Source: Planctomycetota bacterium
GTDB lineage: Bacteria; Planctomycetota; OFTM77
DNA: 64,000 nt
Reading direction: 5' to 3'
Assembly: GCA_029260795.1 (NCBI GenBank)
Contig: JAJDCO010000154.1
Coordinates: forward strand, 62,001-126,000
This document shows positions 60,618-64,000 of the stretch, in pieces. The notes under the pieces are model-generated. The model saw only the letters and a program-made list of their open reading frames with translations. It made no database searches and was not told the DNA's origin. The first letter of the stretch is position 1, and each line of letters starts with the position of its first letter. The position numbers and the translations under genes are program-made.

Positions 60618-61777
60618 GGGGCTCGAGGATCCCTGCCGTCAGCGGGTGGTGCCGTCTCATCGTGTGCAGCGTCGTCGCCACTGGATCGATCTGGGCCGAC
60701 GAGCTCGGACCGGTCACGGCCGGCGAGCGAGATGCCGCGATCGAGGGAGCCGTCGATTGGCTCCTCGCCAACCAGCACGACGACGGGGGCTGGGGCTCTC
60801 ACCACTCGCCGCGTCCGATCGAGGTGCTGGCGGACGTGCCCGGATCTCACAACGCCTTTCGCGTGGCGACCTCGGCATTGTGTGTGATCAGCTTGTTGGA
60901 CAGTCCGCTCCAAACGGAGGCCACGCGTTCGTCGGCCAGCCGCGGCCTGGACTACTTGCTGTCCGCCTACGACGTCAAGCGCGCGAACGCGATGGAGCAC
61001 TACACCGTCTGGGCCTTCGGATACGGTCTCCAGGCGTTCGGGGAGTGGCTGATCGCCCAGCCCGAGGATCCGCGTCGCCCGCAGATCGAAGCCGCCTGTC
61101 GTCATTTGGCCAAGAAGGTCGATCAGTACCAAACCCTCGATGGGGGATGGGGCTATCTGAGCCTTTCGGGCGTGCGGACCTTCAAGCCGTCTTGGACCTC
61201 GATGAGCTTCACCACGGCCACGATAATGATCGGCATCGAGCGCGCCCAGCGTCACGGCATCGCCTTCGACGAGTCGATGCTCACCAAGGCCAAGCGCTTC
61301 ATGGAGCGCTCTCGGACACCCGAGGGCAACTTCCTGTACGGCGACTACCTGAAGTACGGACCGCGGGCGGACATCAATCAGGACAAGGGCTCGGCTTGTC
61401 GCACGCCTTGCTGCCAGTACGCCATGATGCTGTTCGGACGAGACTTCTCGGAAGCCGAGCGACGCAAGGGGCTCGACGATTTGCTCGTGCGCCACATTCG
61501 CTTTCAGAAGATGAGCCTGCGCCGACCCATCCCACACGAGTCCTGGTACAGCATCTCGGGCTACTTCTACCTCTACGGCATGCACTACGCCTCCTACGTG
61601 CTCGAAGGCATGCCGGCCTCGGATCAGGAGCGCCTCTCACGTCCGCTCTTCGACGCGATCATGGTCTGCCATCAGCCCGACGGATCGTTCTGGGACTACC
61701 CGCTGTACAGCTATCACAAGCCGTATGGCACCGCGATGGCACTGATCGCGTTGAGCCGGGTCGTCACGGCTTCCTGA
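60614..61777 (+). CDS. Secreted squalene-cyclase/prenyltransferase-fold protein
   Basis: The 387-residue product has a signal peptide (LIVCSVVATGSIWA) followed by an alpha/alpha toroid of squalene-cyclase or prenyltransferase type. Repeats include AIEGAVDWLLANQHDDGGWG, ATSALCVISLLD, YQTLDGGWGYLSLSG and VCHQPDGSFWDYPL. The catalytic DxDD of squalene cyclases is not seen, and secretion also argues against that enzyme. The fold is the same as the thioester domain of alpha-2-macroglobulins, but no GCxEQ motif is present. It is translationally coupled (ATGA) to the HlyD-like gene and convergent with the alpha-2-macroglobulin gene. A binding or scaffold role is an inference. Confidence 0.85.
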   Translation: MRGSRIPAVSGWCRLIVCSVVATGSIWADELGPVTAGERDAAIEGAVDWLLANQHDDGGWGSHHSPRPIEVLADVPGSHNAFRVATSALCVISLLDSPLQTEATRSSASRGLDYLLSAYDVKRANAMEHYTVWAFGYGLQAFGEWLIAQPEDPRRPQIEAACRHLAKKVDQYQTLDGGWGYLSLSGVRTFKPSWTSMSFTTATIMIGIERAQRHGIAFDESMLTKAKRFMERSRTPEGNFLYGDYLKYGPRADINQDKGSACRTPCCQYAMMLFGRDFSEAERRKGLDDLLVRHIRFQKMSLRRPIPHESWYSISGYFYLYGMHYASYVLEGMPASDQERLSRPLFDAIMVCHQPDGSFWDYPLYSYHKPYGTAMALIALSRVVTAS

Positions 61778-61790
61778 GTCACGAAAGAAC

Positions 61791-61820
61791 GAGGCCGCCT
61801 CCCAATGGGAGCGCGGCCTC
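61791..61820. terminator. Bidirectional terminator between convergent genes
   Basis: GAGGCCG (61791-61797) pairs with CGGCCTC (61814-61820), and CTCCC (61799-61803) with GGGAG (61807-61811) continues the stem, giving about 12 bp with a small internal loop and an AAT loop. On the minus strand the stem is followed by GTTCTTTC. It lies between the toroid gene (stop 61777) and the alpha-2-macroglobulin gene (stop 61847). Confidence 0.65.
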
Positions 61821-61846
61821 GTCTCGATTCACGATCTCCGGCGAGC

Positions 61847-64000
61847 CTACCGACCCGACTGTGAGCCGTCGGCCGCAATCGTGATGGTCAGTGGCGCCGT
61901 CCAAGCGATCTCTTCGGGCGTGTAGTAGAGGTAGCTGCGCGAAGCCGGCCCAGTCGTGCGACCGGGGATGCGTGCGACCGCATCGATGTCGAACTCGTGG
62001 ACGGCTCCTGGCTCCAGCCCTCGCCAGTACAGCACGATCTCTCGGCCCGCCTGCTCCCAGAATGCGAAGCGACCGCCGTCTCGGAGGTCATCGAGCACCT
62101 TCGGAGAGACCTCGAGACCGGCCGGCAAGCCGATGATGGCCATGGCCATCGGCACGCCGTCACCCGACACGTTCTCCACGCGCGCCTTCACCGGAACCGT
62201 GGCCCCTTCACTGACCTCACTCGAGCCGAGCGAAGTCGTGAGACGCACGGGTGGATGGGCGCCATTGGCAGGCAGATCCGACGTGTATCGCAGATCGAAG
62301 GCCCACGGGAACTCGTTGTCACCCGTCAGCTCCAGGCGCACTCGGTTCATGCCCGGCTCGAAGTGCTCGATCAGCTTGTCGAAGGACAGCAGTCCTCGCT
62401 GACCCGCTCGGACACGTTCACCGGCGACCAGACGCTCGTCGACGAAGACGCGAATCTCACCGTCGCTCGTGATGCGCCGATCGAGCTCGGCATGCCGGAC
62501 GAGCGCCTTGAGGGCCAGGATCGTGGCCTGAGTCGCTCCGAAGGTGCCGGATCCGCTCCGCTGGGTCAGCAGATACTCGATCGCTCGACGGCGCTGTCCC
62601 GCGAACTCGTCGTCATCCGACCAGGCGAGGGCGGCGATCGAGGTCGTCTCGACGATCAGGTCGTTACCCCGGGAGGCCGTGATGCTGGTCGTGCCTCCGG
62701 GAACGCTCCCGTCCGACTTCTGAAATGCGGTCAGCATCTGTCGAGCGTCACGGGCCGTCTCGGACCGTCCGGCGGCTTCGAGGCAGCGTGCAATCCAGCT
62801 CATCTCGTAGGCATCCTCGGTCACCTGACGCCGCTTCTCGAGAGCATCGATCTCGCGGGTCAGCTCCGAAAGCGAGACGCCGGTTCCGACGAGCGAGTAG
62901 GTGAGATAGGCATCCACGATCGGACGGGGCGCACCCCACGAGTGCAGCCCGTCCTGACGGGCGTCAAACCCGCCTTCGCCATCACGGCGATCGAGCAGCC
63001 AGCGACGGGTCCGCGTGATCATCTCGCCATCGATGCCGTCGTACACGCGCGCCGTGTCATGAAACTCCAAGAGCCCGTAGGCCGTCAGCGCCTCGTGTGC
63101 GGGGTCGGCCCCGAACCACTCGAAGCCACCTCGAGAGCATTCGAAGCCCGAGAGCCGATCGGTGCCATAGGCCAGCAGGTCTTGAGCACGGCGTTCGACG
63201 GCAGGCGCTTCGATGCCGGCTGCCTGAATCAGACTCAGGGCGAGGACGTTCGGATAGTGCGTCGAGCTGGTCTGCTCGAAGCAGCCACTCGGCTGACGGA
63301 GGATCCCTTCGAGGCCGTCTTGGAGATCATCCAGCGGGGAGGGATAGAGCTTGAGCTCGGCGGACAGGGAGCCCGGCTGGTGGGAGTCCGGGAGGCTGAC
63401 GTCAAAGCTCACGGATTCGGAGACGACACCACTCTGAGAGTCGTGCCGAGGGAACCCGCGAGCGACCACACGGAGGTCCGTCAGGACGCGATCGGAGAAT
63501 CGGCCGCTGCGCGCCTTCAAGTCGACGCGGGCCGGTCCTGGCTGCACCCCGACCTCGATCGGAATGATCACGCGGCTCCGTCCGTCGGGAAGCGCCACCG
63601 TCTGAATCGGCGCACCGGTGCTCGAGAGCGGATCCGTTACACGCACGCCCACCTGCGCTGAAAGCAGCTCCGGATCGGTGGCCGATACCACGACCGGGAT
63701 CTCGAGGCGATCTCCAGCCGAGACTTCGGTGGGCAGCTTGGCTTCCAGCTGGAAGGGCAGTCGAGACTCGAAGGAGGCATCTGCTTGTCCGAGGCGACCG
63801 GCGCCGTGGGCGTCGGCGGCTACGGTCCAGGTCGTCACGCGATCACTGACATCGAACTCGACCGTGGCTCGGCCTTCCTCGTCCGTTGCCAGAAGCGCGT
63901 TCCAGTAGACAGTCTCTCGGAAGTCCAAGCGGGCGATCTCGTTCGAGCGCCGGTGTGCGAACTCCCTCACGTAGTACCGGAAGTCGGCTTGAAAGGGCGA
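61847..64000 (-). CDS. Alpha-2-macroglobulin family protein (N-terminal part outside window)
   Basis: The minus-strand frame is open through base 64000, so the start lies outside; at least 717 residues are visible. It shows FRETVYWNALLATDEEGRAT and FDVSDRVTTWTVAADAHGAG, the core of the macroglobulin domain, then the thioester motif GCFEQTSS. The Cys and Gln needed for the reactive thioester are intact. A TED-like alpha/alpha toroid follows with repeats such as GFDARQDGLHSWG and ATQATILALKALVRH, and a final receptor-like beta domain. Bacterial homologues trap proteases in the periplasm or envelope. The GTG at 63970 is not the true start, since coding continues upstream (FQADFRYYV). Confidence 0.92.
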   Translation of the reverse strand, partial: SPFQADFRYYVREFAHRRSNEIARLDFRETVYWNALLATDEEGRATVEFDVSDRVTTWTVAADAHGAGRLGQADASFESRLPFQLEAKLPTEVSAGDRLEIPVVVSATDPELLSAQVGVRVTDPLSSTGAPIQTVALPDGRSRVIIPIEVGVQPGPARVDLKARSGRFSDRVLTDLRVVARGFPRHDSQSGVVSESVSFDVSLPDSHQPGSLSAELKLYPSPLDDLQDGLEGILRQPSGCFEQTSSTHYPNVLALSLIQAAGIEAPAVERRAQDLLAYGTDRLSGFECSRGGFEWFGADPAHEALTAYGLLEFHDTARVYDGIDGEMITRTRRWLLDRRDGEGGFDARQDGLHSWGAPRPIVDAYLTYSLVGTGVSLSELTREIDALEKRRQVTEDAYEMSWIARCLEAAGRSETARDARQMLTAFQKSDGSVPGGTTSITASRGNDLIVETTSIAALAWSDDDEFAGQRRRAIEYLLTQRSGSGTFGATQATILALKALVRHAELDRRITSDGEIRVFVDERLVAGERVRAGQRGLLSFDKLIEHFEPGMNRVRLELTGDNEFPWAFDLRYTSDLPANGAHPPVRLTTSLGSSEVSEGATVPVKARVENVSGDGVPMAMAIIGLPAGLEVSPKVLDDLRDGGRFAFWEQAGREIVLYWRGLEPGAVHEFDIDAVARIPGRTTGPASRSYLYYTPEEIAWTAPLTITIAADGSQSGR

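Noticed and set aside
60614-61777. Annotating the toroid protein as squalene cyclase
   Set aside because: It has a signal peptide and lacks the DxDD catalytic motif.

Overview
The window is a GC-rich (roughly 60-65 % by eye), almost fully coding stretch of bacterial chromosome with about 46 protein genes and one tRNA gene. No insertion sequence, phage module, CRISPR array, rRNA or origin was seen. The gene content points to a planctomycete-like bacterium: a SpoVG protein carrying a zinc ribbon, a MoxR/DUF58/BatA/VWA cluster, an exported sulfatase, many exported beta-propeller, HEAT-repeat and beta-helix proteins, an alpha-2-macroglobulin and an ECF sigma/zinc-finger anti-sigma pair. This assignment is an inference from family content; no marker gene settles it. 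Many start codons are GTG or TTG (one apparently CTG), and neighbouring genes often overlap by 1-4 bases.

Region by region. 1-14190 (minus): enolase, FtsB-like protein, secreted beta-propeller protein, MoxR ATPase, DUF58 protein, BatA-type VWA protein, second VWA membrane protein, then a very large secreted beta-propeller/TPR protein that leaves the window at base 1. 14363-20320: a cystathionine gamma-synthase/lyase family enzyme, a DJ-1/PfpI protein, a divergent sulfatase, a voltage-sensor-type potassium channel with a zinc ribbon, a 68-residue hypothetical protein, a CGNR zinc-finger protein and a RidA-like protein. 20360-25844 (minus): an ATP-grasp enzyme followed by two HEAT-repeat proteins.

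26171-34371 (plus) is a compact housekeeping operon: psd, a pssA-folK fusion, panC, ispE, spoVG, a DUF2520 dehydrogenase-like gene, aroDE and a shikimate kinase. It joins phosphatidylethanolamine, folate, pantothenate, isoprenoid and aromatic precursor synthesis. 34595-45843 (plus) holds a secreted HEAT-repeat protein, an initiator tRNA-Met with a good promoter and terminator, two secreted beta-propeller proteins, a membrane protein of unknown function and a polytopic spermidine-synthase-like protein. 46033-50697 (plus) is a MacAB-like export operon with one adaptor, one ATPase and two different permeases.

50767-58956 holds a DUF457 membrane hydrolase, a YgiQ-type radical SAM protein, a DUF3052 and a DUF547 protein, the ECF sigma/anti-sigma pair, a parallel beta-helix protein and exonuclease III. 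59193-64000 has a HlyD-like protein coupled to a secreted squalene-cyclase-fold protein, convergent with an alpha-2-macroglobulin that leaves the right edge.

I found no obviously unknown defence or mobile system. The most distinctive items are the PssA-FolK fusion, the zinc-ribbon SpoVG, the apparent CTG start of the ATP-grasp gene with its HEAT partners, the MoxR/VWA cluster bracketed by beta-propeller genes, and the alpha-2-macroglobulin neighbourhood.
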